64,000 nucleotides of DNA from Planococcus halocryophilus (GCF_022489025.1 NZ_JAKVTG010000015.1:21914-85913), one strand, 5' to 3'. Numbered from the stretch's first letter, positions 40,210 through 49,723 are shown. Numbers and translations: made by a program. The notes: a model not told the origin generated them from the sequence alone.

Positions 40210-42597
40210 TTAACGGACCGTTTCATAAAGTTCTGTGATTTTTTCGGGAACCAACGGTTTTTGGAAATAATAGCCTTGCGCCTGATGACAGCCCTTAGCT
40301 TTTAAAAAGGCCAATTGCTCGATGGTTTCTACGCCTTCTGCAATTACATTCAAGTCTAAATTTCGCGCCATTTGAATAATCGTATCGACTAAAGCGGCAT
40401 CTTTTGCATCCGTCTGGATGTTCCGCGTGAAGTATTGATCGATTTTCAATGTATCTACCGGGAAGAGTTTCAGGTAACTAAGAGATGAATACCCGGTGCC
40501 AAAATCATCAATGGACAAGTGGATGCCCATCGCCTTGAGTTGGTCCATTTTCGCAATTGCGAGTGCTGCTTCTTGGATAATGCTTTCTGTTAACTCTAAC
40601 TCCAGGTACTTAGGAGCTAACTTGGATTCATGTAAAGCCGCCGTCACGATTTCCGCCATGTTCGGTTGAGAAAACTGTTTAGCTGAAATATTGACCGCCA
40701 CACGAAACGGATCTAACCCGGCATCCTGCCAAGCTTTGTTCTGGTGACAGGCTGTTCGCAACACAAAATCCCCAATGTTCAAAATCATGCCACTTTCTTC
40801 CGCAATCGGAATAAATTCAGCTGGCGAAATCATCCCAAACGTTGGATGCTGCCAACGAACTAATGCCTCTACACCCACAATTCTTCCCGTTGCGATGTCA
40901 ATCTGGGGTTGGTAGTGAACGGAAAATTCTTTTCGTTCCAAGCCTTCTCGAATGCTCAGCGCAATTTTGGATTTACGTGAGAGCGATTTGTTCATTTCAT
41001 GGGTGTAAAATTGGACGTTGTTTTTTCCTTCTTCTTTCACACGATTCATGGAAATACTGGCGTTTTGCATCAGTTCTTCAGTTTCTTTTCCATTAATCGG
41101 AAAGACACTTGCACCAATGGATAGTGTAATGAAAACTGCCTCGTCTTTGAGAACAAATTGTTGGTTAAAAGCTTCAAGAATCTGATGAGCTAAAACCTGT
41201 GCCTCTTTGTAGTCAATATTTTGAAGCAAAATCGTAAACTCGTCTCCACTCAATCTGGCCAATGTATCTGTTTTAGGGATGCACGACTCAATGCGTTTGG
41301 CCGCTTCTATTAGTAACTCGTCCCCCACTCGGTGGCTGTAGGTGTCATTTACTAATTTGAATTGATCCAGGTCTAAATAAAGAATGGTAAAGACCGTTTC
41401 TTCCTCTTTTGCTTGATCAATGGTCGCTTGCACTCGGTCATGGAACAACCGGCGGTTGGGTAATCCAGTAAGGGAATCCAAGTACACTAGGTTGCTTATA
41501 CGTGCTTCATTTGTGCGACGTTCTGTTATATCACGAATAATCATACTGCAATACTGATCACTTTCGGTTTCCCAGTGCCCACTTGTGAGTTCGAGAGGGA
41601 AGCGACTGCCGTTCTTTTTTACCCCCGTCAATTCAATCACTTTGTCATCTGTTGACATAAAGTCAGTTTGATATAGGTTCGTCTCTTCTTTGGGCAAGAT
41701 GGTTCTGATATCTTGTTGTTCAATTTCTTCTTTTGTATACCCGAACAAGTTCTCTGCCCCACGATTCCATTGAACGACCGTTTGTTGACTATCAATCACG
41801 ACAATCCCATCTGTTGCAGACTCAATTACTGACTGAAATTGACGCGTGTACTCATCTGTAATCGACTTGACTTTTTTATCACTTCGAAGGCTAAGAACCG
41901 CCGCTAACAGAATTAACACCATTCCGCCACCCACATTAAAAGCCATATAACTGCTGTCTAATGCACCGCCAGATACGTCTCCTAAATGATCCATTGACAC
42001 GAAACGAGCTGCGGCCATTCCCGTATAATGCATGCCCGCAACACCAATCGTAATGAAAACTGCGCTGGCTATTTTTAACCAGAAAAAACCGGAACGGTCT
42101 CTGGAGTAAAACAGTAACAACATGGCGACGAGGGAAGCTACCAATGCAATGACCACTGACATCCCCCACAAGAACGGATTGTATTCAATCGTCGCTTGCA
42201 TTTGCATGGCTGCCATTCCGGTATAATGCATGGAGACAATCCCAGCGGTAATGAAGATCGCCCCTACGATTACTTCCGTTTTTCTGACGTGCGGTTTGCT
42301 AATAATCGCAAAAGCTAACCCACTCGCTACTAATGCCGGAAGAATCGATAGGATCACCAAAGGCTTGTTGTAGGTGATTGGCATCGCCATTTGAGAGGCC
42401 AACATGCCAATAAAATGCATGGACCAAATGCCCAACCCCATTACAAGCGCCCCTAAAGACAGCCACTTCCATCGAGTTTTGCCTGTCGTCCGAAACAAAG
42501 TTCCACTGATATTCAGTGCAATAAATGAAGAAATAAAGATAACGATAATGGAAAGCAAGATTAATCCTGCGTCATAAGTCAATGGCATTTCTTTCAA
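40210..42597 (-). CDS. MHYT-PAS-GGDEF-EAL c-di-GMP phosphodiesterase
   Basis: A ~795-residue membrane sensor. Seven membrane segments carry three MHYT repeats (MHFIGMLA, MHYTGMAAM, MHYTGMAAA; residues ~1-240), a proposed sensor of oxygen, CO or NO through copper. A PAS domain follows, then a GGDEF domain whose motif reads SGDEF, so cyclase activity is doubtful, and an EAL domain with VEALVRWQHP and DDFGTGYSSLSYL intact. It therefore most likely degrades c-di-GMP. TTG 42597 has AAAGGA ten bases upstream; GTG 42606 and ATG 42588 are alternatives. Confidence 0.88.
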   Translation of the reverse strand: MKEMPLTYDAGLILLSIIVIFISSFIALNISGTLFRTTGKTRWKWLSLGALVMGLGIWSMHFIGMLASQMAMPITYNKPLVILSILPALVASGLAFAIISKPHVRKTEVIVGAIFITAGIVSMHYTGMAAMQMQATIEYNPFLWGMSVVIALVASLVAMLLLFYSRDRSGFFWLKIASAVFITIGVAGMHYTGMAAARFVSMDHLGDVSGGALDSSYMAFNVGGGMVLILLAAVLSLRSDKKVKSITDEYTRQFQSVIESATDGIVVIDSQQTVVQWNRGAENLFGYTKEEIEQQDIRTILPKEETNLYQTDFMSTDDKVIELTGVKKNGSRFPLELTSGHWETESDQYCSMIIRDITERRTNEARISNLVYLDSLTGLPNRRLFHDRVQATIDQAKEEETVFTILYLDLDQFKLVNDTYSHRVGDELLIEAAKRIESCIPKTDTLARLSGDEFTILLQNIDYKEAQVLAHQILEAFNQQFVLKDEAVFITLSIGASVFPINGKETEELMQNASISMNRVKEEGKNNVQFYTHEMNKSLSRKSKIALSIREGLERKEFSVHYQPQIDIATGRIVGVEALVRWQHPTFGMISPAEFIPIAEESGMILNIGDFVLRTACHQNKAWQDAGLDPFRVAVNISAKQFSQPNMAEIVTAALHESKLAPKYLELELTESIIQEAALAIAKMDQLKAMGIHLSIDDFGTGYSSLSYLKLFPVDTLKIDQYFTRNIQTDAKDAALVDTIIQMARNLDLNVIAEGVETIEQLAFLKAKGCHQAQGYYFQKPLVPEKITELYETVR

Positions 42598-42798
42598 GAG
42601 GTACACATCCTTTACACGTTCAAGAAAAAATTCCTTTTTTTCACTTTACGAGAAAAAATGTGGGAATAATTTGAATGATATTTTATTTATTTTAGCATAA
42701 ATATTGCATGATTTGCTTTTTTTATCATGAAGTAAAAGAATATGGTTCCTTCTCACTTAACTATTTTGGAAACACAGATGTAGGTGCCCACTTTACAG

Positions 42799-42840
42799 AC
42801 ATATAGAAAGAGAAAAAGCTGTCTATCGCTTTTTCTCTTT
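42799..42840 (-). terminator. Terminator hairpin adjoining dif-like site 1
   Basis: GAAAGAGAAAAAGC pairs with GCTTTTTCTCTTTC around TGTCTATC. It directly touches the left arm of the dif-like site at 42836. Confidence 0.7.
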
Positions 42841-42863
42841 CTATAATGTGTCATATGTTAACT
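42836..42863 (+). other. dif-like site 1
   Basis: 28 bp: left arm TCTTTCTATAA, spacer TGTGTC, right arm ATATGTTAACT. B. subtilis dif has arms ACTTCCTAGAA and TTATGTAAACT. It marks the left border of the sortase module. Confidence 0.7.
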
Positions 42864-42941
42864 AACAATTTTACTGCTTGCTATTTCAAATAAACCCAGC
42901 TCAATTTTGATAACCGCATCGGCTAAATTTCACTCAAATAA

Positions 42942-42971
42942 AAAGAGTCCATCATAATCGATAGACTCTTT
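42942..42971 (-). terminator. Terminator of the sortase operon
   Basis: AAAGAGTC pairs with GACTCTTT; read leftward TTATTT follows. It lies 50 bases past the sortase stop. Confidence 0.75.
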
Positions 42972-43022
42972 AACCATTCATTATAACTTCCTATTTTAAA
43001 GGAACTCCATTTGACCTATCGA

Positions 43023-43763
43023 CTAATTTTCCACCAATTCGGTATAAACTACCAGTCGCTCTTCATAATGACCAATTGCTGTATTAAAAATACCTGTACA
43101 CGTAATCAAATTCAACTGTGGTGTTGAACTGTTCCCGAAAATTTCATTCAATGGAGCCTCTTCTGGTGGATACGATTGTTTATCAACGACAATAAACGTT
43201 AGTTCTGTGCCGTCGGTGCCCGTAATGTGAATCTTATCATCCGGTTCTAACTCTTTCAGGTTGTAAAAGGTTCCAGGACCCGTGAGACCATCTACATGAC
43301 CGGCTAATACGGCATTGCCATTGTCTCCTGGCTTGGCTCCGAGATTGTACCAGCCAATCGTGTGAATATCTTCTGGTGCCGCCATGTTACCATCTGCCGT
43401 CTGGCCAACCTCAATGACTTCCGCCCGTGCATCAAGTGCAGGAATTTCAATCAATGCAGGAGTAATGCCCAATGGCGTTTCAATTACTTGTTGTTCTTTT
43501 AAAGAAGAGGACGACTGTATAGTAAGAACTTTTTGCTGTATTTTTTGCTCTGCTGTTAGTTTAATTGTACTATTTTGCTGTTTTTTTTGTTCTACTGGTT
43601 GTTCAACGCTGTTATTTTCTCGTATGATTTGTTCTTTCATTTGTTGAAAAGCAAGATCGCCTTCTAAAGGTGAAGACTCGGTAGCCTGAATAGGGTTGCC
43701 ACTGAAGGTGACAAAAAGAAAGAGGAGATAGAAGAGGAAGGCTTTTTTGATGATTGAGGTCAT
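43023..43763 (-). CDS. Sortase (class D/F-like)
   Basis: A 246-residue transpeptidase anchored by an N-terminal signal/membrane segment. The catalytic domain (residues ~100-246) has AGHVDG (His), LNLITCTG (Cys of TLxTC) and YEERLVVY (Arg). The ~70-residue Gln/Lys-rich linker after the anchor is long. The AGHVDG and Arg-Leu-Val-Val contexts are those of small class D or F sortases. ATG 43763 follows AAAGGAGTGA. Its probable substrate is encoded 61 bases upstream in the same orientation, so the two act as a dedicated pair on the cell surface. Confidence 0.85.
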   Translation of the reverse strand: MTSIIKKAFLFYLLFLFVTFSGNPIQATESSPLEGDLAFQQMKEQIIRENNSVEQPVEQKKQQNSTIKLTAEQKIQQKVLTIQSSSSLKEQQVIETPLGITPALIEIPALDARAEVIEVGQTADGNMAAPEDIHTIGWYNLGAKPGDNGNAVLAGHVDGLTGPGTFYNLKELEPDDKIHITGTDGTELTFIVVDKQSYPPEEAPLNEIFGNSSTPQLNLITCTGIFNTAIGHYEERLVVYTELVEN

Positions 43764-43824
43764 TATAGTCACTCCTTTTATAGAAAATAAAGAGAGGAAA
43801 TGATTCCTCTCTCTACTAATTTAT

Positions 43825-45228
43825 TTATTCCTGTAACGACTTTCTTCTTGTGAAAATCAAAGCGCCTGCAAGTGCCAATAATGGGAACGTTACTAGCATC
43901 CAGTTCATCGTTCCTGAATCTGCCATTCCGCCCATTCCTGTTTCTGGCATTCCTGGGGCTTCAGCAAATTTTTCAGGATTCTGTTGCACGATTGCTCCTG
44001 ACAATGCTTGACCAATTGTGAACATCAACGCGTGACCTTCTGTAAAGGTTTCATAAACTGCTTGATAGTCACCTTCTACGTAACTGTTTAAAATATCAAT
44101 AGTAGTTTGTTCATGCTGTTGGAGTACAGCAATCGCTGTTTCTTTCGGAAGCTTTCCTTCTGTCGCACCACTCAATAGAGTGCCCAAATCAACTGCGAAT
44201 GTATTCAACAAGTTATCCATAATTTCATTTACTTTTTCCGTGTTGCCTTCAGCTACTGCTTCGCCAAGTGCTTCACTGTCTTCGTACTGTGTTGAAAAGA
44301 TTTCGTTGAATGCGTCAGCAGCTTCTTGACCGTAAAGTGATTTTACAGCAGCTGTCATTTGTTCCGCATTAGCTTCTTGCATTTCACTCACAGCTTCAAA
44401 AGCTTCTCCGCCTTCGCCTGCAGCAGCTTTATATGCTTCTACAGAAGTGGCTGTTTGGTAGTAGAAGTGTGCGCCCAACAACTGACTAAATGTCGCTCTT
44501 AGATCCGATGCTGGAGTAACAGCTTTCGAATTCTCAAATTTATCGGGCATTTGCGTTACAATCGCACTCGATAATGCCGTGCCAACTGTGAACATGCGCT
44601 CATAGCCTTCATTAAATTCTGCATATGCTTCTTCGAAGTTTCCTTCGATTGAATTAGTAAGGAATTGCATTACGTCTTTTTCATGTTCTTGAAGAACTGA
44701 AATTGCGGTATCTTTCGGAAGATTCCCACCAGTTGCTTGGCTCAAGAGAGTTCCAAGATCAGTTGGAAATGTCGTCAGCAAGTCTTTTTTGACTTGATCG
44801 ATTTTTTCCTGATCGCCACTTGCTACAGCAGCACCATAACCCGCGCTGTCTTCATATTGCGTATCAAAAATTTTATCAAATGCATCGGCTGCTTCTTGGC
44901 CGTACACGGATTTTACAGCTTCTGTTAATTGTTCGCCATTTACTTCAAGCTCTTCTTGAGCTTCTGCAAGCCCTTCACCTGTGGGTCCGCCTTCTTTTGC
45001 TTCATGATAAGACAGAAGCGCTACTTCCGACTGATAAATGAAATGCGTTGATAGTAAATTGCTCAAATCAGATCGTAACTGCGCTGCAGGTGTTTCAACT
45101 GTCGGTGCCATCTCTGGGACTTGCGTGCTTCCTGTCGATGCACTTACGGTTCCGATTCCTGCTGATGCTAGTAATACTGCGCTTAATGGTACGGCTACTA
45201 CGGTTTTCTTTGCTTGTTTCCAATTCAT
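43825..45228 (-). CDS. Sortase-anchored surface protein with tandem repeats
   Basis: A 467-residue secreted protein. A signal peptide (~1-31) is followed by two homologous repeats of about 180 residues (each with SVYGQEAADAF or SLYGQEAADAF, then QYEDS, DLGTLLS and MFTVGTALSSAI or MFTIGQALSGAI). Near the end come the sorting motif MPETG, a Gly/Met linker, a membrane segment (MLVTFPLLALAGALIF) and TRRKS. The helical repeats resemble four-helix-bundle proteins; the ligand is unknown. AAGGGGG precedes the ATG. With the sortase it fills one dif-bounded module. Confidence 0.85.
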   Translation of the reverse strand: MNWKQAKKTVVAVPLSAVLLASAGIGTVSASTGSTQVPEMAPTVETPAAQLRSDLSNLLSTHFIYQSEVALLSYHEAKEGGPTGEGLAEAQEELEVNGEQLTEAVKSVYGQEAADAFDKIFDTQYEDSAGYGAAVASGDQEKIDQVKKDLLTTFPTDLGTLLSQATGGNLPKDTAISVLQEHEKDVMQFLTNSIEGNFEEAYAEFNEGYERMFTVGTALSSAIVTQMPDKFENSKAVTPASDLRATFSQLLGAHFYYQTATSVEAYKAAAGEGGEAFEAVSEMQEANAEQMTAAVKSLYGQEAADAFNEIFSTQYEDSEALGEAVAEGNTEKVNEIMDNLLNTFAVDLGTLLSGATEGKLPKETAIAVLQQHEQTTIDILNSYVEGDYQAVYETFTEGHALMFTIGQALSGAIVQQNPEKFAEAPGMPETGMGGMADSGTMNWMLVTFPLLALAGALIFTRRKSLQE

Positions 45229-45763
45229 GTTCCATTTCCCCCTTGTTTTTTTGTTTCTTTGACGACTTTTTACAGCCCTACTACCACTAAACGTATAAAA
45301 GATAGATATAGATCACAATTTCATTCATTTTTTCTAATCAAATGAAATTAGTTAGTAAAACATGATGATAAGCTATACTAAATTCCATATATATGTAAAT
45401 TATCAGTAATAAGGTTGCCTTTTTAACATTCCCCACCGATTTATACCTAAACCTTTTTAATTATATTTTTATCATTTATTAGTTTTTAATGATAAAAAAT
45501 ACTAATTGTTCCTACCAATTAGATTAATAGAAGAAACTAGGGACTATAAATTTGTACATTTTTACCGAAGAACTTTTGACTTACATGCTGACTTCAAGAA
45601 ATCAAGGTTTCGACTCTCTAATGTCATGACAAGGTTTTTTCCCCAATAAGCTCAAAGGTCTGGTCACTGAATTGTGGTTTGGAGAAAGTTTTATATTTTC
45701 AGTAATACAAAATCTAGCATTTAATAGAATTGAATATGACATTTAGTTAAAAAATAACCCATT

Positions 45764-45820
45764 GTAAAAATACACTTTTCAATAAAAAAGAAGAAGCTCA
45801 TGTTAAAGCTCCTTGTCTCT
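45764..45820 (-). terminator. Composite element left of dif-like site 2
   Basis: GTAAAAATACACTTTTCA, then an A-rich run and a hairpin (GAAGAAGCTC / AGCTCCTTGTC region). Read leftward the hairpin is followed by TTTTTT, so it can end the 45890 gene whose stop lies right of the dif site. Confidence 0.6.
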
Positions 45821-45843
45821 CGATAACTGATGATATGTAAATT
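45816..45843 (+). other. dif-like site 2
   Basis: Left arm TCTCTCGATAA, spacer CTGATG, right arm ATATGTAAATT. It separates the surface-protein module from the next. Confidence 0.75.
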
Positions 45844-45889
45844 CCTTTTCATTCCTTCGATGTCTTATTTCAAAGCAAATAAAAAACAG

Positions 45890-46084
45890 CTACTGGTTCA
45901 ACATTTGGATCGATTGGCAATACGGACAATTCATGTACGAATTTTGTTCTTCAAGCTGTTCAATATATGATTTTTTATCTGTGAATTCCCTTTCTTTGGT
46001 CGGTGTGTCCATAAAACCACATCGATCTCCCACAAAATTTTTGTGATGAATGCGCTTTTTTTGATGGTCAACGAAATAATTCAT
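45890..46084 (-). CDS. Small CPYC-containing protein, unknown
   Basis: A 64-residue charged protein ending M-N-C-P-Y-C-Q-S-I, with a third Cys in RCGF. The two pairs could make a small zinc site. AAAGGGGT lies nine bases before the ATG. No family recognised. It lies 47 bases right of dif-like site 2. Confidence 0.6.
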   Translation of the reverse strand: MNYFVDHQKKRIHHKNFVGDRCGFMDTPTKEREFTDKKSYIEQLEEQNSYMNCPYCQSIQMLNQ

Positions 46085-46784
46085 GCTAATTTACCCCTTT
46101 ACTTCTTTTAGACAAAATAGATTTTAACTGGTTTGACCGATTCTTTTCAGTTTCACTCTAAAATAAATTTTCTCATTCAGTTTTTCAATTGTCTATAATT
46201 TCTGTTTTAGAAGACACGTCTATAATTACGTAGTACTTTTTCAGAAAAAATGCCATGATTCCCCTCACTTTTTCTTCCTAATCCTACCATAAAAAAACTC
46301 AAACAAAAATTTCAGTGTAAAAAGATTCATTTTTTTCGCAAATGTAAATAAAAATAAAAATAACGGGTATATAAGTTCTGTATATCTTTCTTTTTAATAG
46401 ATACTAAGACTCATTTATGATAAATAGAGATCTCTTTTGAATATCAAGTTCGTTGTTCTGGTTGTATCGAAGAATGTGATAAGCTATTTGACCATGAATT
46501 TCAGCAGTGCGTTTCTTTCGATAGCTTAATCATAATTCCATTTATATTCATCGTGTCTTCTAAAAATTTTTTAGAAGCACAGGGAGCATGGAACATCACT
46601 ACAAACAGGTGAGATTTACTGGAAACTTCTTTCCTTACAGGTAAAACACTAAAGCTCTGCTTAAGTTATCTGCCATCCATAAGATTTTTTAAAAAATTAT
46701 AGAATGATACGAAATAGAAGTGATTGAACTAGAGATCTACAAACTGTTGATTCTTTATTTCACTATTATTTAGGAGGTACTCTA
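46085..46784. other. Gene-poor stretch
   Basis: About 700 AT-rich bases without a convincing gene. From about 46424 to 46612 on the plus strand one frame without a good start reads E-Y-Q-V-R-C-S-G-C-I-E-E-C-D-K-L-F and ends at a TGA; its Cys pattern looks protein-like, so it may be a decayed small gene. Confidence 0.4.
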
Positions 46785-47063
46785 ATGAAATACAAGCATT
46801 TTAAAAGTGCGATTGAGAGTCAACACAAGACATCTTTAAAAAAGATCCTGTATGAAATTTGTGTGGTAGAAGAATTGAATGCGGTGGAAGGCTCAAAAAA
46901 ATTGGGCATAGCCAAAGAAGTGTTTGTTTATTGGCGGCATTACTATCGCTTTGAAGAAAGACAACTATTGTTTGATCGAACGATAAGAAACTTAAAAAAT
47001 AACTCAACTCTTTCTATTGATGAAGCAAAAGAAGTTACAGAATGTTGTAATTCAACTATCTAA
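46785..47063 (+). CDS. Small helical protein, unknown (HTH-like)
   Basis: A 92-residue basic protein. The middle (EELNAVEGSKKLGIAKEVFVYWRHYYRFEE) looks like a helix-turn-helix of the kind that recognises DNA by its second helix, as in sporulation or competence-type small regulators. AGGAGG precedes the ATG. I recognise no exact family. It lies 39 bases before the broken acetyltransferase. Confidence 0.6.
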   Translation: MKYKHFKSAIESQHKTSLKKILYEICVVEELNAVEGSKKLGIAKEVFVYWRHYYRFEERQLLFDRTIRNLKNNSTLSIDEAKEVTECCNSTI

Positions 47064-47102
47064 AAAAATGATGTCAATTGAAAGGAATTAAAATCAATAA
47101 CT

Positions 47103-47902
47103 ATGACGCTAGAAAAGAAATACATTCCATTAGCAAACTATTTTTCTGCGGCAACAAAACCAATCCTTACGCTGCACCTTACTGAAATTGAAAAGATCAT
47201 GGGGCAGAACCTGCCTCATAGTGCCTACTTAAATCAAAGTTGGTGGAAAAAGACAATAGCGCCCTCTAAGCATTTCCATGATTGGATCGATGGCGGCTAC
47301 ATAGACAAGGAGTTCGAGCCAAATCATTATGTCAGTTTTGAAAGAATGGATCTTTTGGCTAAAAATGGCGGTAATAATGATAATGCCAATGAGGATATCT
47401 TGCTAGTTCGCCCTGCTGGACATAGTGACGCCCGGTTTCTAGCAGATTTGCAGAAAATATAGAAGGAGAATCGGACTTTCTATTGTATGGAAAAGGGGAA
47501 CGAGCACTGTCCACACAAAAAGTGAGGAAGCAGATTATTGAGTGGAATCAAAGCGGCCATTCGATCATCTTTCTAGCTATTTTAAATGGAAAGCACGTCG
47601 GTTATTTGATGATTATGGCGAATGAGGCCAAGCAAGCCACTCACCGTGCTGCCTTGCTCCTTGGTGTTCAAGCTGATGCACAAGGCAAAGGAATCGATTC
47701 CTCTCTTCTTCAAAAAGCAGAGGAATGGGCTATCACAAAAGCCAACAGTCGTCTTGAACTGACTGTTGTAGAGGAAAACAACCCAGCTCGGAAGCTCTAC
47801 GAAAAAATTGGGTATGAACCGAAAGGCATTCGTAGAAAATCAATGATCATCAATAACAAATTGCACAATGAAATTTACATGGCCAAGATTTCGGATTACT
47901 AA
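47103..47902 (+). pseudogene. Frameshifted two-domain protein with GNAT acetyltransferase
   Basis: The first frame (47103-47462) has an N-terminal domain with LTEIEKIMGQNLPHSAYLNQSWWKK, the DUF7662-like pattern, and enters the GNAT domain at LLVRPAGHSDARFLADLQ before stopping. The next frame (from about 47450 to 47902) continues without a gap: AENIEGESDFLLYGKGERAL, then LLGVQADAQGKGIDSSLL with the acetyl-CoA loop, and NPARKLYEKIGYEPKGIRR. Loss of one G near 47450 explains the break. A TTG at 47483 might still allow the second half to be made, but it lacks the first strands of the fold. Confidence 0.8.
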
Positions 47903-47987
47903 AGAAGGGCAAACGCTTTGTACCAAGCGTTTGCTCTTTCTCTTGTTTTCACTTTTTTTTTTGCTAATTCTTCTTCCTTTATATGAA

Positions 47988-48015
47988 GCTTCCGATAACT
48001 TATGATATGTTAACT
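47988..48015 (+). other. dif-like site 3
   Basis: Left arm GCTTCCGATAA, spacer CTTATG, right arm ATATGTTAACT. A hairpin (GCAAACGCTT / AAGCGTTTGC) at 47910-47936, ahead of a T-rich run, ends the GNAT transcript on its left. Confidence 0.8.
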
Positions 48016-48120
48016 TACTTAATCATTGGAAATCGAGTCTCGTTAAACTTCTCTTTAAATCAAATACAAGAATAAGACGCCAATTCTCTATTTCAACTGG
48101 AGTCTTATTCTTATGAGTTA

Positions 48121-48681
48121 TTATTCTCTGTACGAATCATGATTAGGAGCAAATATGTCTTCTTCAACGTCTCTAACAACCGAAAAATGATCCACATTGT
48201 AATGACCATGAAGCGTTTCATTATGATGTTTTATGATTTGCTCTGCATTCAAAGACTCACTGTCTTTAGTCGAATGTCCGTTACCCACCAACGTGACATC
48301 TAGACCACTAATAGTAGCTGTTCTAACTGCACTGTCTATGCAATGCTGGGTCGCACATCCCATGATAACCACATGTTCAGTTCCTTCAATTTTCAAGTGA
48401 TCTAGAAGTCCGGTGCCATGAAAGGAATTTGTTGCAGCTTTATCAAAAATATTTACATCTGCAGGCACATAAATATCTTTGTGAACTTGAAAGCCGTCAC
48501 CTTTTCCTCCAGCTACATCTAAATCTCTAACAAAAACAATTGGAATATTGGATGTTAATGCCTTTTCAACTGCTGAATTGATATTACTGACAAGCTGTTC
48601 TTTGTTAAAGACAGCTGCTTCCTCCTGATTTCCTTCAATTAGTTCTTGTTGTGCATCAATAACTAGTAATAGTTGCTTCAA
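48121..48681 (-). CDS. Isochorismatase-family cysteine hydrolase
   Basis: A 186-residue alpha/beta hydrolase of the isochorismatase/nicotinamidase superfamily. The catalytic triad positions are visible: Asp in LLLVIDAQQE, Lys in IFDKAATNSFHGT, and the nucleophile Cys in VVIMGCATQHCIDSAVRTA with the preceding cis-peptide-like Met-Gly. The substrate is not told by the sequence; small amides or carbamates are typical for this YwoC/YrdC-like branch. It is the only gene between dif-like sites 3 and 4, a one-gene module. Confidence 0.85.
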   Translation of the reverse strand: MKQLLLVIDAQQELIEGNQEEAAVFNKEQLVSNINSAVEKALTSNIPIVFVRDLDVAGGKGDGFQVHKDIYVPADVNIFDKAATNSFHGTGLLDHLKIEGTEHVVIMGCATQHCIDSAVRTATISGLDVTLVGNGHSTKDSESLNAEQIIKHHNETLHGHYNVDHFSVVRDVEEDIFAPNHDSYRE

Positions 48682-48905
48682 ATAAATTCCCCTCTCAATT
48701 TTTGGGGAAACTATAACTAACTAGACTTACTCCCCTTTATGGTTGTGTTTGTGTTTGTTAAACGAAAATTCAATTTGCTAATCATAATAACAACCTCCTT
48801 TGTATGAAAAAAGCTTTGGGTGTATGTCGAATTTTCCGACAACTTAATTATAACATATGCCAAAATGGTAGATTTTTTATTAGTTATTTACCTAATCAAT
48901 AAAAT

Positions 48906-48933
48906 CGCTCGGTAAAATTCACCTATACGAAGG
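48906..48933. other. 28-bp palindrome-like element D1
   Basis: CGCTCGGTAAAA-N6-CTATACGAAGG-type element, related to the better copy at 53056. It is followed by A-rich DNA, a hairpin (ATATGCT / AGCAT) and dif-like site 4, the same order as at 45764 and 53056. Confidence 0.45.
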
Positions 48934-48982
48934 AAAAAAGAATATGCTTAGGATCAGCATCTTCTAAAGTTTGCTTTTATAG

Positions 48983-49010
48983 ACTTCCGATAAGCTGCGA
49001 TATGTAACCC
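48983..49010 (+). other. dif-like site 4
   Basis: Left arm ACTTCCGATAA, spacer GCTGCG, right arm ATATGTAACCC. The left arm shows 8 of 11 matches to B. subtilis dif; the right arm is less conserved at its end. Confidence 0.75.
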
Positions 49011-49128
49011 TACATCTATTGAGATTCAAGTTTTAAAAACTTACAAAACAACATTCTGAATGTATCCTTTTTTCTAATGAAATTAGTTCGGAATAATTTT
49101 CTGGTGAAGCCAGTAGAATAAAGGTTTT

Positions 49129-49160
49129 GAAAGTAATTTAATTAAGATTAAGTTACTTTC
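49129..49160. repeat. 32-bp palindromic cassette site B1
   Basis: Arms GAAAGTAATTTAA and TTAAGTTACTTTC around six bases. It is the most diverged of five copies of the B family and opens the cassette array. Confidence 0.6.
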
Positions 49161-49260
49161 AAAAATTCCGTTATTTGGGAAATGATATTACGTATGTTAT
49201 TGTGAATTTGAATCTACGTTGTAAAACTATTACAAATTTCCTCTCAAAGGAGTTTTGAAA

Positions 49261-49578
49261 ATGCCAACTTGCGATAATTGTCATAACAAGTGGAACTGGA
49301 AGCAGACGATTAAAAGAACAACGACATTAGATCCAGCAATAATATGTCCTTATTGTGGGGAAAAACAATATCAAACGAAAAAGTCCAGAACTAAAACCGG
49401 TTTTTTAATTATTATTATCTTGTTTCCACTTCTTCTCCAAATTTTCTTTGATATATCAGAAGTTATCTTATTGAGCTTATTTCCTATTTTAGCCGTGATT
49501 GTGATGTGTTTATATCCGTTTTTCATTGAACTAAGTAGCAGAGAAGAACACATAAACTTTTTTGAAGATAAACGGTAA
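49261..49578 (+). CDS. CXXC-20-CXXC-type zinc-ribbon membrane protein
   Basis: A 105-residue protein. Two Cys pairs (CDNC at 4-7 and CPYC near 32-35, spaced as in the TIGR04104-type family) form a zinc ribbon; KKSRTKTG follows, then two membrane segments (FLIIIILFPLLLQIFF and VILLSLFPILAVIVMCLY). Function of the family is unknown. ATG 49261 has AAAGGAG eight bases upstream. It is alone between B sites 1 and 2. A decayed paralogue lies at 51125-51445. Confidence 0.8.
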   Translation: MPTCDNCHNKWNWKQTIKRTTTLDPAIICPYCGEKQYQTKKSRTKTGFLIIIILFPLLLQIFFDISEVILLSLFPILAVIVMCLYPFFIELSSREEHINFFEDKR

Positions 49579-49663
49579 AAGAATGAATAAAGAAACGTCT
49601 GTGTTTTTCGATTTTACTCTGATTCCACCAATGGACCACTCAATAAATTTACGGGTCTTATTA

Positions 49664-49689
49664 AAAGCCTTTCCAGATGGAGGGCTTTC
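49664..49689 (+). terminator. Terminator of cassette 1
   Basis: AAAGCCTTTCC pairs with GG-AGGGCTTT around AGAT, followed by CTT. It ends only three bases before site B2. Confidence 0.6.
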
Positions 49690-49691
49690 TT

Positions 49692-49723
49692 GAATGTAAC
49701 TTAATTGCTATTAAGTTACATTC
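49692..49723. repeat. 32-bp palindromic cassette site B2
   Basis: GAATGTAACTTAA and TTAAGTTACATTC are perfect 13-bp inverted arms around TTGCTA. Confidence 0.8.
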
